A DNA stretch of 64,000 nt from Thermohalobaculum sp039026375 (GCA_039026375.1 JBCCML010000001.1:1-64000); one strand, 5' to 3'. Positions 17,053-26,806 are shown, counted from the first letter of the stretch. The notes: generated by a model from the sequence alone, not told the origin. Program-made: numbers and translations.

Positions 17053-17676
17053 TCAATCGGTCGCTGGGCGCTGACCGCGTGCGCCCAGCCCGACCGAGAA
17101 GCCGCGTCCCTCTGACCGATTTGCACCGCCAAGTGTCTGAACGCTGCCCTCAAGTCCCTGGACATAGGATAGATCAAACCCCGGGGAGTCCCCACGAGAG
17201 TCGAGGCCAACCACCTTCACCGCGTTGACCTCGCCCGTGAAACCAATGGTCCCCAGATCCATCCGCGTCACCCGGTCGCCATAGGCCCGGCCCAGAAAGG
17301 TGAACGTAATCCCGCCATCTGAGGAGACATAGACATCGGCCAGTTCGGATGCTGCGCCAGATTCTGCGACGAATATGTCATCTCCGGGACCGTCGAAGAT
17401 GACGCCATCGGAAAACCCAAGGATCAAGACTGCACCGCGGGGTAAAGACACGAACGAGTTGCGATTGCCGTCAATTGCAAAGCTCAAGTCCTCCATCCGC
17501 CAGGGTTGGCCAGTGCGGCGAAACTGCTGGACGGTTCCACCATAGGGTTGGCGAAGGTGCGATCCTTCAGCCGGGCTGTACTCGATAACAACATCAGCAA
17601 CGATCGTCTCGCCAGCATGCGCCCCGCCAGCAGCCGCCAGCACCAGGGCACCCATCAAGACGTACATGCTTCGCAT
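17053..17676 (-). CDS. Secreted protein with a beta-rich surface-type domain
   Basis: This 207-residue protein starts MRSMYVLMGALVLAAAGG with an AHA-G cleavage site, so it is exported. The mature part is beta-rich: FVSLPRGAVLILGFSDGVIFDGPGDDIFVAE, then VYVSSDGGITFTFLG and VNAVKVVGLDSRGDSPGFDLSYVQ. The pattern of an Asp/Gly-rich jelly-roll-like fold ending in GFDLSYV is familiar from extracellular discoidin-like or PEP-CTERM-associated domains, but no sorting signal is seen at the C-terminus. The start at 17676 has a GGGGAA Shine-Dalgarno five bases upstream. Role unknown. Confidence 0.65.
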   Translation of the reverse strand: MRSMYVLMGALVLAAAGGAHAGETIVADVVIEYSPAEGSHLRQPYGGTVQQFRRTGQPWRMEDLSFAIDGNRNSFVSLPRGAVLILGFSDGVIFDGPGDDIFVAESGAASELADVYVSSDGGITFTFLGRAYGDRVTRMDLGTIGFTGEVNAVKVVGLDSRGDSPGFDLSYVQGLEGSVQTLGGANRSEGRGFSVGLGARGQRPATD

Positions 17677-17761
17677 GGCATTCCCCGTTCTCTGCATAGG
17701 CTAAGCCCAATGCCGTGTGGCGGCAACGTCCGGCGGATGAATACGCTGGTCGGATACCCTT

Positions 17762-19105
17762 GTGCCCAACGCAACACGGGTCCACTTTCCGGCGATGCAA
17801 AATGGCAAAAGTCCCGGGATCAACCCTGCCGTTGCCGCAACCGAGCGCGCGGGGCTGCGGATCGTGCTGGCCATCCGAAATGCCATAGTCACCTTCGGGA
17901 TACTCTTCATCGGGGTGACCCAGGGCCTGCAGAACGGCTGGTTCGGCATGTCGGTGATATCGGTCTTTTTAGGCATCGGCCTCGTCTATCGCTGGCTGGT
18001 GATCCGCCAGCGCGACCGCCAGTGGATGCGGTATGCGTTTGCCAGCTTCGACATGGCATTGCTGGGTTTGGTGGCCGCAGTGATCCCCCTATCGATGCAT
18101 GGCGAGGTGCCTCAGATCTTTGTCTTTCGGGTCTACGGCGCGCCACTGTTCTTCTTTCTGCTGGCGACTTCGGCATTATCGCTGTCACCCAGGCTTGTTA
18201 TGTGGACAGGCGCCAGCGCGGTTGTTGCCCTCTGGACCGCTTGGGGCTGGATCGTTTGGCAGATGGAGCGTCGGGTCACTTGGGCACAGATCGCCGATGA
18301 TCGCTCGGCCGATACTTACATTCGCATCGTCCTGGACCCAGATCATATCCAACTGGCAAATCGCGTGACCGAGACCGCGCTTATACTGGCGGCCTCGCTT
18401 GTCACGGCGGTCGCCGTCGCACGGGCCCGACGCCTATTGCATGACCAGGTATTGGCCGAACAGGCACGGGGGCGGGTGGCCGAGGTATTTGGTCGTTTTG
18501 TTCCAGAAGAAGTGGCAGAGCGCCTCAGCGATGCAGACGGCACCTTGCCGCCAGCCCGGCATCAGGCCAGCGTTTTGTTCCTGGACATTCAGGGGTTCAC
18601 GCACTTTGCCGAGCAAGCCAGCCCCAACCGGATTGTCGAGGTGTTGGACGCCTTCTTTGACCGTGTATCAGACGCGGTGACCGCAGAGCGGGGCGTGGTC
18701 ATCAGCTTTATTGGCGATGCGGCGCTTGCCGCCTTCAATGCACCTCTGGACAATACCGAGCACGCGGCGGCTGCCATGCGGACGGCACGGCGATTGTTGG
18801 ATATTGTGAAAACTGAAGTCTTTGCAGGCGAGACGCTCGCCATTCGCGTCGGCATCGCAACCGGGCCGGTTGCCGCTGCCACGGTGGGAGGACGCGGGCG
18901 ACGTGCCTACACCCTTTATGGCGACACCGTTAATCTCGCCCAACGGCTTGAGGCAAAGAACAAAGAGTTGGGAACAACGCTTTTGGTCGATGGTGATACC
19001 TGGGACGCTGCCAATCGCCCTGGACCCGTGCGCGCGATGGGAGAAATGTCCGTGCGAGGGCGGGAGCGCCCCGTGCAGGTCTTTGCCCCGAAACACACCG
19101 TCTAA
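17762..19105 (+). CDS. Membrane-bound class III adenylate/guanylate cyclase
   Basis: This 447-residue protein has an N-terminal membrane domain of about six helices (residues ~35-215), a short linker, and a class III nucleotide cyclase catalytic domain from about residue 265. The first metal-binding Asp lies in SVLFLDIQGFTHFAE, the second in VISFIGDAALAAF, and the transition-state region in LYGDTVNLAQRLEAKNKELG. It should make cAMP (or cGMP) from ATP/GTP at the inner membrane in response to a signal read by the helices. A GTG start at 17762 is assumed; an ATG 11 codons later is also possible, and neither has a strong Shine-Dalgarno. It lies just before the mre cluster but probably has its own promoter. 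Confidence 0.87.
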   Translation: MPNATRVHFPAMQNGKSPGINPAVAATERAGLRIVLAIRNAIVTFGILFIGVTQGLQNGWFGMSVISVFLGIGLVYRWLVIRQRDRQWMRYAFASFDMALLGLVAAVIPLSMHGEVPQIFVFRVYGAPLFFFLLATSALSLSPRLVMWTGASAVVALWTAWGWIVWQMERRVTWAQIADDRSADTYIRIVLDPDHIQLANRVTETALILAASLVTAVAVARARRLLHDQVLAEQARGRVAEVFGRFVPEEVAERLSDADGTLPPARHQASVLFLDIQGFTHFAEQASPNRIVEVLDAFFDRVSDAVTAERGVVISFIGDAALAAFNAPLDNTEHAAAAMRTARRLLDIVKTEVFAGETLAIRVGIATGPVAAATVGGRGRRAYTLYGDTVNLAQRLEAKNKELGTTLLVDGDTWDAANRPGPVRAMGEMSVRGRERPVQVFAPKHTV

Positions 19106-19128
19106 ACCCCACATTAACCGCTTTACCT

Positions 19129-19158
19129 TTGCACTCAGGTGCCGATAAGGCCTATAAG
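19129..19158 (+). promoter_or_regulatory. Candidate promoter of the mre operon
   Basis: TTGCAC (19129-19134) and TATAAG (19153-19158) are spaced by 18 bases and lie about 75 bp upstream of the mreB start. The hexamers match the sigma-70 consensus at four or five of six positions. Confidence 0.45.
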
Positions 19159-19231
19159 AGCAGGGAGACGGGCAGCGCAACGTACGCGACCCGCAAGAGG
19201 CTTCGCGCAGGATTGAAGGGCAAGGCAAGGC

Positions 19232-20269
19232 ATGTTCGGCAACGTCTTCGGTGTTCTCTCGAACGACATGGCCATTGACCTGGGCACCGCCAACACCCTG
19301 GTCTACGTCAAGAGCAAGGGGATCGTGCTGAACGAGCCCTCGGTCGTCGCGTATCAAACGCGCGAGGGCAAAAAAGAGGTCCGCGCAGTTGGCGAAGATG
19401 CCAAGCTGATGTTGGGCCGAACGCCCGGATCGATCGAGGCGATCCGCCCCATGCGGGACGGGGTGATCGCCGACTTCCAAGTCGCCGAAGAGATGATCAA
19501 GTACTTCATCAAGAAGGTGAACTCAGCGACCATTATGGCGAAGCCGACCGTCGTCGTTTGTGTGCCCTTCGGGGCCACGGCAGTGGAAGAGCGCGCCATC
19601 AGGGATTCAGTCATTTCGGCAGGCGCGCGCAAGGCGCTCTTGCTGCCGGAACCCATCGCCGCCGCCATCGGCGCCGGCCTGCCGATCATGGAGCCAACGG
19701 GCTCGATGATCGTCGATATTGGCGGCGGCACCACCGAGGTTGCAGTGCTGTCGCTTAGTGACATCGTCTATGCGCGCTCGGTTCGGGTCGGCGGTGACAA
19801 GATGGACGAAGCGGTCATCAGTCATCTTCGCCGCCAGCACAATCTGCTGATCGGTGAAGCCTCGGCTGAGCGGATCAAGAAGTCGATCGGCACCGCCCGC
19901 ATGCCCGACGACGGCATTGGCGAGCGCATGCAGATCCGAGGGCGCGATCTTTTGAACGGCGTGCCCAAGGAACTGGAGATCACCCAGGGGCAGATCGCCG
20001 AAGCGCTGGCCGAACCAGTGCAACAGATCGTCGAGGCAGTCATGGTCGCCCTGGAGGCGACGCCGCCCGATTTGGCCGCTGACATCGTTGACAACGGTGT
20101 CATGCTGGCAGGTGGGGGCGCTTTGCTGGGCGATTTGGACCTGAGCCTGCGCGAGCAAACCGGGCTGGCCATCAGCGTGGCGGAGGAGCCACTGCACTGT
20201 GTGGCGCTAGGCACTGGCCGGGCACTGGAGAACCTGAACATCATGGGCCATGTGATGAAGGACGCCTGA
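19232..20269 (+). CDS. mreB: Rod shape-determining actin homologue MreB
   Basis: Bacterial actin that polymerises under the inner membrane and guides the elongasome. The 345-residue protein shows the phosphate-1 loop AIDLGTANTLVYVK (residues ~10-23), the phosphate-2 motif IVDIGGGTTEVAVLS (~160-174) and the adenosine motif MLAGGGALLGDLD near residue 290. The N-terminus MFGNVFGVLS supplies an amphipathic stretch, as in other MreB proteins that bind membranes directly. It leads the row mreB-mreC-mreD-mrdA-rodA. The length is typical. Confidence 0.97.
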   Translation: MFGNVFGVLSNDMAIDLGTANTLVYVKSKGIVLNEPSVVAYQTREGKKEVRAVGEDAKLMLGRTPGSIEAIRPMRDGVIADFQVAEEMIKYFIKKVNSATIMAKPTVVVCVPFGATAVEERAIRDSVISAGARKALLLPEPIAAAIGAGLPIMEPTGSMIVDIGGGTTEVAVLSLSDIVYARSVRVGGDKMDEAVISHLRRQHNLLIGEASAERIKKSIGTARMPDDGIGERMQIRGRDLLNGVPKELEITQGQIAEALAEPVQQIVEAVMVALEATPPDLAADIVDNGVMLAGGGALLGDLDLSLREQTGLAISVAEEPLHCVALGTGRALENLNIMGHVMKDA

Positions 20270-20328
20270 TGACAGTGTCCTTTCCGTATTTTGCGGCCCA
20301 GGCGGGATTCTGAAGCAGGAGGGCCCGC

Positions 20329-21267
20329 ATGGCGCGTGCGCCTGCCAAGTCCGAAAAAGCCCTGACGCGGATCGTACACCGCATTCTGCTGGGATTGATC
20401 GTGACCGTGTGCCTTGTGCTGTTGGTGCTTTGGCGGGTCGACAACCCCCGGCTGGAGCGCGTCCGCATGACGGTGATCGACGCGCTGGCCCCGTCGATGG
20501 CATGGGTAAACCAGCCGATCGACTTTGCCTGGAACTTTGCCCGCGACTATCGCAATTTCATCGGTGTCTACGAACAAAACCGGCAATTGCGGCGCGAAAT
20601 CCAGTCGCTGCGTGCCTGGCGGCAGCGGGCTCGCGCGCTCGAAGAAGAGAACGCTCAGCTTCGCGCCCTAAACAACGTTCAATTGGCGGCACGCACCACC
20701 TTTGTGACCGGGGATATTCTGGCGGATTCCGGTGGGCCATTCCTACAATCCGCGCTCGTCAATGTGGGACGGCGGGACGGGGTTCCAGACGGGGCAGCGG
20801 CGGTTGATGGCCGCGGTGTCGTTGGCCGGGTCGTGGGCGTTGGTGAGCGGGCGTCACGCCTGCTCCTTCTGACCGATTTCTCATCACGGGTACCTGTCGT
20901 GATCCAACCCGGTGGGCGGCGCGCCGTCCTAAGCGGTGATGGCACAACGGCACCCAGGCTAGAGTTTGTCGATGGCACCGACAGGGTTCGCGCCGGCGAC
21001 TTGATCGAGACTTCCGGAGACGGCGGCGTATTCCCACCCGATTTGCCGGTGGGCCGCGTCGTGGCAACTCAGGGCGGTAACTGGCGCGCCGTTCTGTTGG
21101 CGGATTACGCCCGGCTCGAGTTCGTGCGCCTGCTCCGCTACAACCCAGATACCGAAATTGATGCCTCGGGTGAATTGATCGTTGTCCCGGAAGCTGAGAT
21201 CCCCGCAGACGATCCGCCGACACTGGCAGAGCCAGCGGAGCCGGTCGCCGAAGGTGGAAACCAGTGA
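20329..21267 (+). CDS. mreC: Rod shape-determining protein MreC
   Basis: Periplasmic elongasome scaffold that binds PBP2. The 312-residue protein has a basic cytoplasmic start, one membrane helix (~25-45), a coiled coil (YEQNRQLRREIQSLRAWRQRA, cut here at 20 or so residues, ~80-115) and the two beta-barrel domains typical of MreC (DGVPDGAAAVDGRGVVGRV, FSSRVPVVIQ, FPPDLPVGRV). A GGAGG Shine-Dalgarno lies before the ATG. Its stop overlaps the GTG start of mreD. The C-terminal tail is acidic and Pro/Ala-rich. Confidence 0.95.
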   Translation: MARAPAKSEKALTRIVHRILLGLIVTVCLVLLVLWRVDNPRLERVRMTVIDALAPSMAWVNQPIDFAWNFARDYRNFIGVYEQNRQLRREIQSLRAWRQRARALEEENAQLRALNNVQLAARTTFVTGDILADSGGPFLQSALVNVGRRDGVPDGAAAVDGRGVVGRVVGVGERASRLLLLTDFSSRVPVVIQPGGRRAVLSGDGTTAPRLEFVDGTDRVRAGDLIETSGDGGVFPPDLPVGRVVATQGGNWRAVLLADYARLEFVRLLRYNPDTEIDASGELIVVPEAEIPADDPPTLAEPAEPVAEGGNQ

Positions 21268-21791
21268 GCACGCTGCTCGACTACCTCAACCCCGTGCGCG
21301 CCCTGCGAATGGCCCAAATGGGCACGTTGGGTCTTTTGGCAATATACGGAGAGGCGGCACCTCTGGGTTTGTCGCCCTCGGCCAGTCCGTCGCCCGATCT
21401 TTTGTTGTGCATCGTCTGCTATTGGTCAGCGCGGCGCCCCGATGCGACACCCCTTTTGGCCGTCTTTTTACTGGGCGTTGCCCGCGATCTGGTGACAGAT
21501 ATGCCCGTCGGCGCCGGCGCACTGGCCCTTGTGATCGTATCGGAAGGCATAAAGACTTGGCGCCACCACCTGGCCAGAGCCGGCTTCTTTGCCGAATGGC
21601 TGGCTGCTGCCCTGGCAGCATTTGTCGCCACGGCGCTGCCGTGGCTGCTCGTGCTGATCACGTTGGCCCAGCCCCCCTACCTTACCGATGTTGGCAACCA
21701 AATCCTGCATACGATCGCGGCGTATCCCATCGTGATGCTGTTGATGCGCTGGGTGCTGCGCGTCTCATGGAAAAAGGCAAAGGCAGTCTGA
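21264..21791 (+). CDS. mreD: Rod shape-determining membrane protein MreD
   Basis: Integral membrane member of the elongasome. The 175-residue protein has five to six hydrophobic segments and the usual S-P-S-P-D-L-L-L-C-I-V-C-Y-W motif near residue 45, followed by P-L-L-A-V-F-L-L-G-V-A-R-D, both characteristic of MreD. The GTG start overlaps the mreC stop (GTGA), and the stop overlaps the mrdA start, so translation is coupled across the operon. Confidence 0.92.
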   Translation: MSTLLDYLNPVRALRMAQMGTLGLLAIYGEAAPLGLSPSASPSPDLLLCIVCYWSARRPDATPLLAVFLLGVARDLVTDMPVGAGALALVIVSEGIKTWRHHLARAGFFAEWLAAALAAFVATALPWLLVLITLAQPPYLTDVGNQILHTIAAYPIVMLLMRWVLRVSWKKAKAV

Positions 21792-23698
21792 TGCGCCGAC
21801 CAACCTCCCCCCAGCAACCAGAGGCAAAGCGCCTGCCCATCACACGCCGGGGCGTGGTCTTGCTCGGCGCGCAACTCTGCGTCGCGGGGGCGCTTGCCTG
21901 GCGGATGCGCCAATTGCAAGTGATCGAAACAGAACACTACCGGCTGCTGGCCGAGGAGAACCGGATCAACATGGAGGTTTTGGCCCCCGCCCGGGCCCAG
22001 ATCTTTGACCGAAACGGCCAGCCGCTTGCCGTCAACAGCTCAAACTACCGGGTTGTGATGATCCGCGAGCAAACCAGCGATCCAGAAGAGATGCTGGACC
22101 GGCTGTCACAGATCGTAGACATCCCAGATTACGATCGTCGCCGCGCCCTTAAGGAGTTGGCCGAGAAGGATGCTTTCGTGCCCGTCGGGGTAATCGACCA
22201 CATCGGTTGGGAGGCCTTTGCCCGCGTCAATGCCAATGCACCTGCTCTGCCAGGTATCCACCCGGATGTCGGAATGTCTCGTCATTATCCGCACGGACCG
22301 GAAACAGCCCATGTCGTTGGCTATGTCGGCCGGGTCACAAAGCGGGATTTCCAGCGGATCCGCGACGTCGGGCAGGAACCAGACCCTGTCCTTTCAACCC
22401 CAGATTTCCAGATCGGCAAGACCGGCATTGAACGTGCCCTGGATGAAAGCCTGCGCGGTCAGGCCGGCAGCCGCCAGATCGAGGTGAACGCGCTGGGCCG
22501 CGTGATCCGTGAGCTTGACCGTGCCGAAGGGACGGCGGGTGAGGATTTACACCTGACCGTCGATCTTGAACTGCAGCGTTACTGCCTCGAGCGATTGGGT
22601 GAGGAATCGGCTGCCGTGGTGGTTATGGACATGAACCAGGGCGATCTGCTGGCCATGGCGTCGAACCCCACCTACGACCCGAATCCGTTTGTACTGGGCA
22701 TCTCGCAGGCAGCCTATGATGCCCTGCTCAATGATGACCACCGGCCACTGCACAACAAGTGGGCCTCAGGAATGTATCCGCCCGGCTCGACCTTTAAGAT
22801 GATCGTCGCGTTGGCGGGGCTTGAGGAAGGTCTGCTGACCCCAGGAGAGACATTCTACTGTCCTGGGCACCTGCAATTGGGCAACCGTCGCTTCCACTGT
22901 TGGAGCCGCGGCGGCCACGGCTGGGTGGACCTGCGCAAATCAATCGAACAATCCTGCGATGTCTACTATTACGAAGTCGCACGCCGCGTCGGGATCGAGA
23001 AGATCGGCGAAATGGCACGGCGCTTCGGTCTGGGCTTTGCCCCAGACCTGCCAGTTGCCGCCATTCGTGGCGGCCTGATCCCCAGCATGGATTGGAAACG
23101 CCGCAATCGTGACGCCTCGTGGCTGGTTGGCGATACGCTCAATTCTGGGATTGGCCAGGGTTTTGTCCTGGCAACGCCGGTCCAGCTTGCCGTCATGACT
23201 GCGCGCATGGCCTCTGGCACGGGGATCAATCCCCGGCTGATCAAGGCGCGTGCCGGCCAGCCCATCCCGCCAGAGCCCCCGACCGATATGGGCATTTCCG
23301 AGAAAAGCTTTCAGGTCATCCGCCGTGCGATGTTCGACGTCGTCAACTCCTCTCGTGGCACGGCGCGGGGCGTGCGAATCGCGGACGAAGACTTTCGCAT
23401 GGCCGGCAAGACGGGCACCAGTCAGGTCCGTAACATCACCGCAGCCGAGCGGGCCCGCGGTGTTGTCCGGAACGAAGACCTGCCCTGGAACCGGCGCGAC
23501 CATGCGCTGTTCGTGGGCTACGCGCCAGCCGATGCACCGCGTTACGCTGTAGCCGTCGTGGTCGAGCATGGCGGCGGCGGTTCGCGCGCCGCTGCCCCAA
23601 TCGCGCGGGACGTCATGGTCTGGCTGCGTGATCGCGAGAAAGACGCCGACGCGCCAGCCGGCCAGGGCGCAGGCGCGAACGATCGGTCGCCCACATGA
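21791..23698 (+). CDS. mrdA: Penicillin-binding protein 2 (elongation transpeptidase)
   Basis: Class B PBP that cross-links peptidoglycan during cell elongation. The 635-residue protein has an N-terminal membrane helix (RRGVVLLGAQLCVAGALAW), a dimerisation/pedestal domain beginning APARAQIFDRNGQPLAVN, and a transpeptidase domain with the active-site Ser in PPGSTFKM (around residue 333), the SxD-type motif in EQSCDVYYYE, and the KTG motif in MAGKTGTSQV (around residue 539). The ATG at 21791 overlaps the mreD stop (TGATG) and has AAAGG upstream. An ATG eight codons earlier is possible. Stop and start of rodA overlap (ATGA). Confidence 0.96.
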   Translation: MRRPTSPQQPEAKRLPITRRGVVLLGAQLCVAGALAWRMRQLQVIETEHYRLLAEENRINMEVLAPARAQIFDRNGQPLAVNSSNYRVVMIREQTSDPEEMLDRLSQIVDIPDYDRRRALKELAEKDAFVPVGVIDHIGWEAFARVNANAPALPGIHPDVGMSRHYPHGPETAHVVGYVGRVTKRDFQRIRDVGQEPDPVLSTPDFQIGKTGIERALDESLRGQAGSRQIEVNALGRVIRELDRAEGTAGEDLHLTVDLELQRYCLERLGEESAAVVVMDMNQGDLLAMASNPTYDPNPFVLGISQAAYDALLNDDHRPLHNKWASGMYPPGSTFKMIVALAGLEEGLLTPGETFYCPGHLQLGNRRFHCWSRGGHGWVDLRKSIEQSCDVYYYEVARRVGIEKIGEMARRFGLGFAPDLPVAAIRGGLIPSMDWKRRNRDASWLVGDTLNSGIGQGFVLATPVQLAVMTARMASGTGINPRLIKARAGQPIPPEPPTDMGISEKSFQVIRRAMFDVVNSSRGTARGVRIADEDFRMAGKTGTSQVRNITAAERARGVVRNEDLPWNRRDHALFVGYAPADAPRYAVAVVVEHGGGGSRAAAPIARDVMVWLRDREKDADAPAGQGAGANDRSPT

Positions 23699-24825
23699 GC
23701 AGCCTCAGCGCCAGCCCCCCGTTGTCGCTCCCGCGCAAGATCCTGCGGCTAAACTGGGCGCTGGTCCTGTTGGTCGCCGCAATCTCGGGCATCGGCTTTC
23801 TGATGTTGTTCTCGGTGGCTGGCGGCACCATGGAGCCCTGGGCCGGCAAACAGATCAGCCGGTTCGGCGTGGGCATCGTGTTGATGCTGATCGTGGCGCT
23901 GATCAACATCCGCTTCTGGCGGTGGTTTTCGCCGCTGGCGTACCTGGCGGGACTGGGGTTGTTGCTGGCGGTGGAGTATGCGGGCGTCACGGTCAACAAC
24001 TCGACCCGCTGGCTGGATCTTGGGCCGATGCGGCTGCAGCCGTCCGAACTGATGAAGATCGCTCTGGTAATGGTTCTAGCCCAGTACTACGCGGCCCTGG
24101 ACCGGGACCGGGTCAGCCACCCGCTTTGGATACTGCCACCGCTGATCCTGATTACGATCCCTGTGGCGCTGGTCCTTAAGCAGCCGGACCTGGGCACAGC
24201 CTTGCTTTTGGCGATGGGTGGGGCCCTGGTGATGTTCTTAGCAGGCGTCAGTTGGTGGTACTGGGGCACCATGATCGTGCTTGGGGTCAGCCTGATCGGA
24301 GTGGTGCTGGAGTCCAAAGGAACCGACTGGCAGATCCTGAAGGACTATCAGTACAAACGGATCGAGATCTTGATGGATCCCACAAAAGATCCGCTGGGCG
24401 ACGGATATCACATCACGCAATCCAAGATCGCTTTGGGTTCAGGCGGCGTCTCCGGTCGCGGCTTTATGCAAGGTACGCAGAGCCGTTTGAACTTCCTGCC
24501 CGAAAAGCACACCGATTTCATTTTCACCTCTTTGGCCGAGGAGTTCGGCTTCATCGGCTCCATCTCGTTATTGGTGCTCTATGTGCTGGTGCTATTGTTC
24601 TGTTTTGCGTCCATGGCCCGCAACGCAGACAGGTATGGGGCACTGGTCACCGGGGGGTTAGCCGCCACGTTCTTCTTCTATTGGGCGGCAAACATGTCGA
24701 TGGTCATGGGCCTGATCCCGGTAGTCGGCGTGCCCTTGCCGATGATCAGCTACGGTGGCTCCGCCATGTTGGTGTTGCTGCTGGGCTTCGGCCTGATTCA
24801 GAGCGCACATATCCACCGCCGCTGA
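23695..24825 (+). CDS. rodA: SEDS peptidoglycan glycosyltransferase RodA
   Basis: Polymerises lipid II glycan strands together with PBP2. The 376-residue protein has about ten membrane helices and the SEDS signatures NNSTRWLDLGPMRLQPSELMK, KQPDLGTALLL, and FLPEKHTDFIFTSLAEEFGF. The C-terminal PLPMISYGGSAM motif is also conserved. It is the last gene of the mre operon, overlapping mrdA by four bases. A 184-bp gap without a clear intrinsic terminator follows. Confidence 0.96.
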   Translation: MSSLSASPPLSLPRKILRLNWALVLLVAAISGIGFLMLFSVAGGTMEPWAGKQISRFGVGIVLMLIVALINIRFWRWFSPLAYLAGLGLLLAVEYAGVTVNNSTRWLDLGPMRLQPSELMKIALVMVLAQYYAALDRDRVSHPLWILPPLILITIPVALVLKQPDLGTALLLAMGGALVMFLAGVSWWYWGTMIVLGVSLIGVVLESKGTDWQILKDYQYKRIEILMDPTKDPLGDGYHITQSKIALGSGGVSGRGFMQGTQSRLNFLPEKHTDFIFTSLAEEFGFIGSISLLVLYVLVLLFCFASMARNADRYGALVTGGLAATFFFYWAANMSMVMGLIPVVGVPLPMISYGGSAMLVLLLGFGLIQSAHIHRR

Positions 24826-25009
24826 GCGCCCTGCCCACACTTTGTTACGCCGCCATATTGCGGGCAGCCCGGCGCAGGGGTATCCGAACGTGACCCATGG
24901 TGGTCAAGCATAGCGCGACCCTTCGTCGACACGGCCCTTCCACTATCCGACCACCTCTCGATACGACCCAGACAGAAACGGCCCCGGCAGAAATGAAGCA
25001 GGAGATCTC

Positions 25010-25957
25010 ATGTCAGCGACACGCACCATCGGCTTGGCCGTTGACGCCGAAGAGCACGCCACCATCCTGCCTGAACTTCAACGTGCTGCTGCGGCCTCGG
25101 GTCGGGACCTGGTCGTTGACCCGGACGCCACGCCCGAAGAGGTGGACTATCTGGTCTATAACATCGACTCGGGCCTGACCGAGTTTAGCGCCTACACCAA
25201 GTTACGCGCGATTCTGAACACCTGGGCCGGGGTCGAAGCGGTCGTCGGCCGCATCACTTTTCCCGACGGCGTCCCGTTCTGCCGGATGGTCGAACCCGGC
25301 ATGACTCAAGGCATGTCCGAATACTTCGTCGCACACACCATGCGCTACATGATCGACATCGACCGGGCCGTGACCCTGTCGGCCGACGGCGTTTGGCAAA
25401 AATGGACCCCACCGCTCGCCCGCCAGACCCCCGTCGGCATTTTGGGCTTGGGCGAATTGGGGGCCGCGACGGGCGCCAAACTGACCGCGCTTGGTTTCCC
25501 TGTAAACGGCTGGTCGCGCAGCTTGAAATCACTGGACGGTGTAATCTGTCATGCAGGCGACAGCGGCCTGGCGGAGGTTCTTTCTAAATCCAAGATCCTG
25601 ATCCTGATCCTGCCGCTGACGCCAGGCACGCGCGAAATCATCAATGCCGCGCGCCTGGCACTGCTGCCGCGTGGGGCCTGCCTGATCAATGCAGGGCGCG
25701 GACCGCTGATCGACGACACCGCGCTGTTAGACGCGCTGGTTAGCGGGCGGCTGCGCCACGCCACACTCGACGTCTTCCGAGAGGAACCACTCCCGCCCTC
25801 GCACCCGTTTTGGGGGCATCCGCAGATCACCATCACGCCGCACATCGCGGCAGAGACGCGAATGGACACTGCCGCAGACGCCATTCTGGAACAGATCGGG
25901 CGGGATCTTGATGGCGCTGCACTGCAACATATTGTCGATCCGGTGCGTGGATACTAA
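25010..25957 (+). CDS. ghrA: D-2-hydroxyacid dehydrogenase, glyoxylate/hydroxypyruvate reductase A type
   Basis: This 315-residue cytoplasmic NAD(P)H enzyme reduces glyoxylate, hydroxypyruvate or a related 2-oxo acid. The nucleotide-binding motif is VGILGLGELGAATG (residues ~142-155), followed by a basic residue pair NGWSRS that suggests NADPH use. The catalytic Arg lies in LINAGRGPLID, and the catalytic His in ITPHIAAETR. The N-terminal substrate domain contains LNTWAGVEAV. GGAG precedes the ATG. It stands between rodA and the DUF502 gene, 26 bp from the latter, so these two may be co-transcribed. Exact substrate is inferred only from the family branch. Confidence 0.88.
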   Translation: MSATRTIGLAVDAEEHATILPELQRAAAASGRDLVVDPDATPEEVDYLVYNIDSGLTEFSAYTKLRAILNTWAGVEAVVGRITFPDGVPFCRMVEPGMTQGMSEYFVAHTMRYMIDIDRAVTLSADGVWQKWTPPLARQTPVGILGLGELGAATGAKLTALGFPVNGWSRSLKSLDGVICHAGDSGLAEVLSKSKILILILPLTPGTREIINAARLALLPRGACLINAGRGPLIDDTALLDALVSGRLRHATLDVFREEPLPPSHPFWGHPQITITPHIAAETRMDTAADAILEQIGRDLDGAALQHIVDPVRGY

Positions 25958-25983
25958 CTGTTCCCAGTCAAGGGGAGTGATCC

Positions 25984-26736
25984 ATGTCCAGTGAACCCAG
26001 CAGCAGCGACGGCAAGCCAGGTCTAGGGCCAGCCAAACCGCGCGAGCGCGGCTGGATCACCATTGCGCGAAACAACTTTCTGACGGGCCTGGTGATTGTC
26101 GCCCCTGTGGTGCTGACGGCGTACCTGACCTGGACAATCATCACCTTTGTCGACGACCAGATCGTCCCCTGGGTACCGGCGATCTACAATCCGGCCACGT
26201 ACATTGAATACAACATCCCTGGCTTCGGACTGTTTGTCTTCATCATCTTCACGACGGTGGTTGGGTACTTCACCAAGAACCTTTTCGGCCGTCAACTGGT
26301 GCGAATGGGCGAAAGCTGGATGGACCGGATCCCGATCGTCCGCTCGATCTATAACGCCATCAAGCAGATCGCCGAGACCGTGCTGTCGGGTTCGGGCACA
26401 TCGTTCCAAAAGGCCTGTCTGGTCGAATATCCGCGCAAAGGCGTATGGGCCATCGCCTTCGTCTCAACCGACACCAAGGGCGAGATCCCACCCAAAGCGG
26501 GCCAACCCAAAATGACCTCGGTCTTTTTGCCGACCACGCCAAACCCCACCAGTGGGTTCCTGCTGTTTGTGCCCACGGCAGATGTAATCGAACTGGACAT
26601 GACCGTGGAAGAGGCTGCCAAGCTGGTAATCTCGGCAGGCCTGGTAACCCCCCTGACCAAACAGGAACTAGAGGCCGCCGCCCAACGCGACCGTGCCCGG
26701 CGCGGCAGTGTGCTGGTAACCAGCCCCAAGGGCTGA
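25984..26736 (+). CDS. DUF502 family membrane protein
   Basis: This 250-residue protein has two membrane helices (about 30-55 and 80-105) and a soluble C-terminal half. Family features visible are ARNNFLTGLVIVAPVVLTAYL, FGRQLVRMGESWMDRIPIVR-S-IY, a FLPTTPNPTSGFLLFVP stretch and V-EEA-KLVISAGL near the end. Proteins of this type are widespread in proteobacteria and plants with no settled function. A GGGGAG Shine-Dalgarno precedes the ATG. The C-terminal tail is basic. It ends in front of a structured convergent intergenic region. Confidence 0.88.
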   Translation: MSSEPSSSDGKPGLGPAKPRERGWITIARNNFLTGLVIVAPVVLTAYLTWTIITFVDDQIVPWVPAIYNPATYIEYNIPGFGLFVFIIFTTVVGYFTKNLFGRQLVRMGESWMDRIPIVRSIYNAIKQIAETVLSGSGTSFQKACLVEYPRKGVWAIAFVSTDTKGEIPPKAGQPKMTSVFLPTTPNPTSGFLLFVPTADVIELDMTVEEAAKLVISAGLVTPLTKQELEAAAQRDRARRGSVLVTSPKG

Positions 26737-26806
26737 TCACCCCCAAAAAGTTGATACCTCTTAGGGTTGATTACTCTGCCCATCACTGGTCTCGTGAATG
26801 TGCGGA

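Noticed and set aside
21182..21790. N-terminal extension of PBP2 through mreD
   Set aside because: It would overlap mreD in another frame for over 500 bases; the conserved PBP2 N-terminus starts at 21791.
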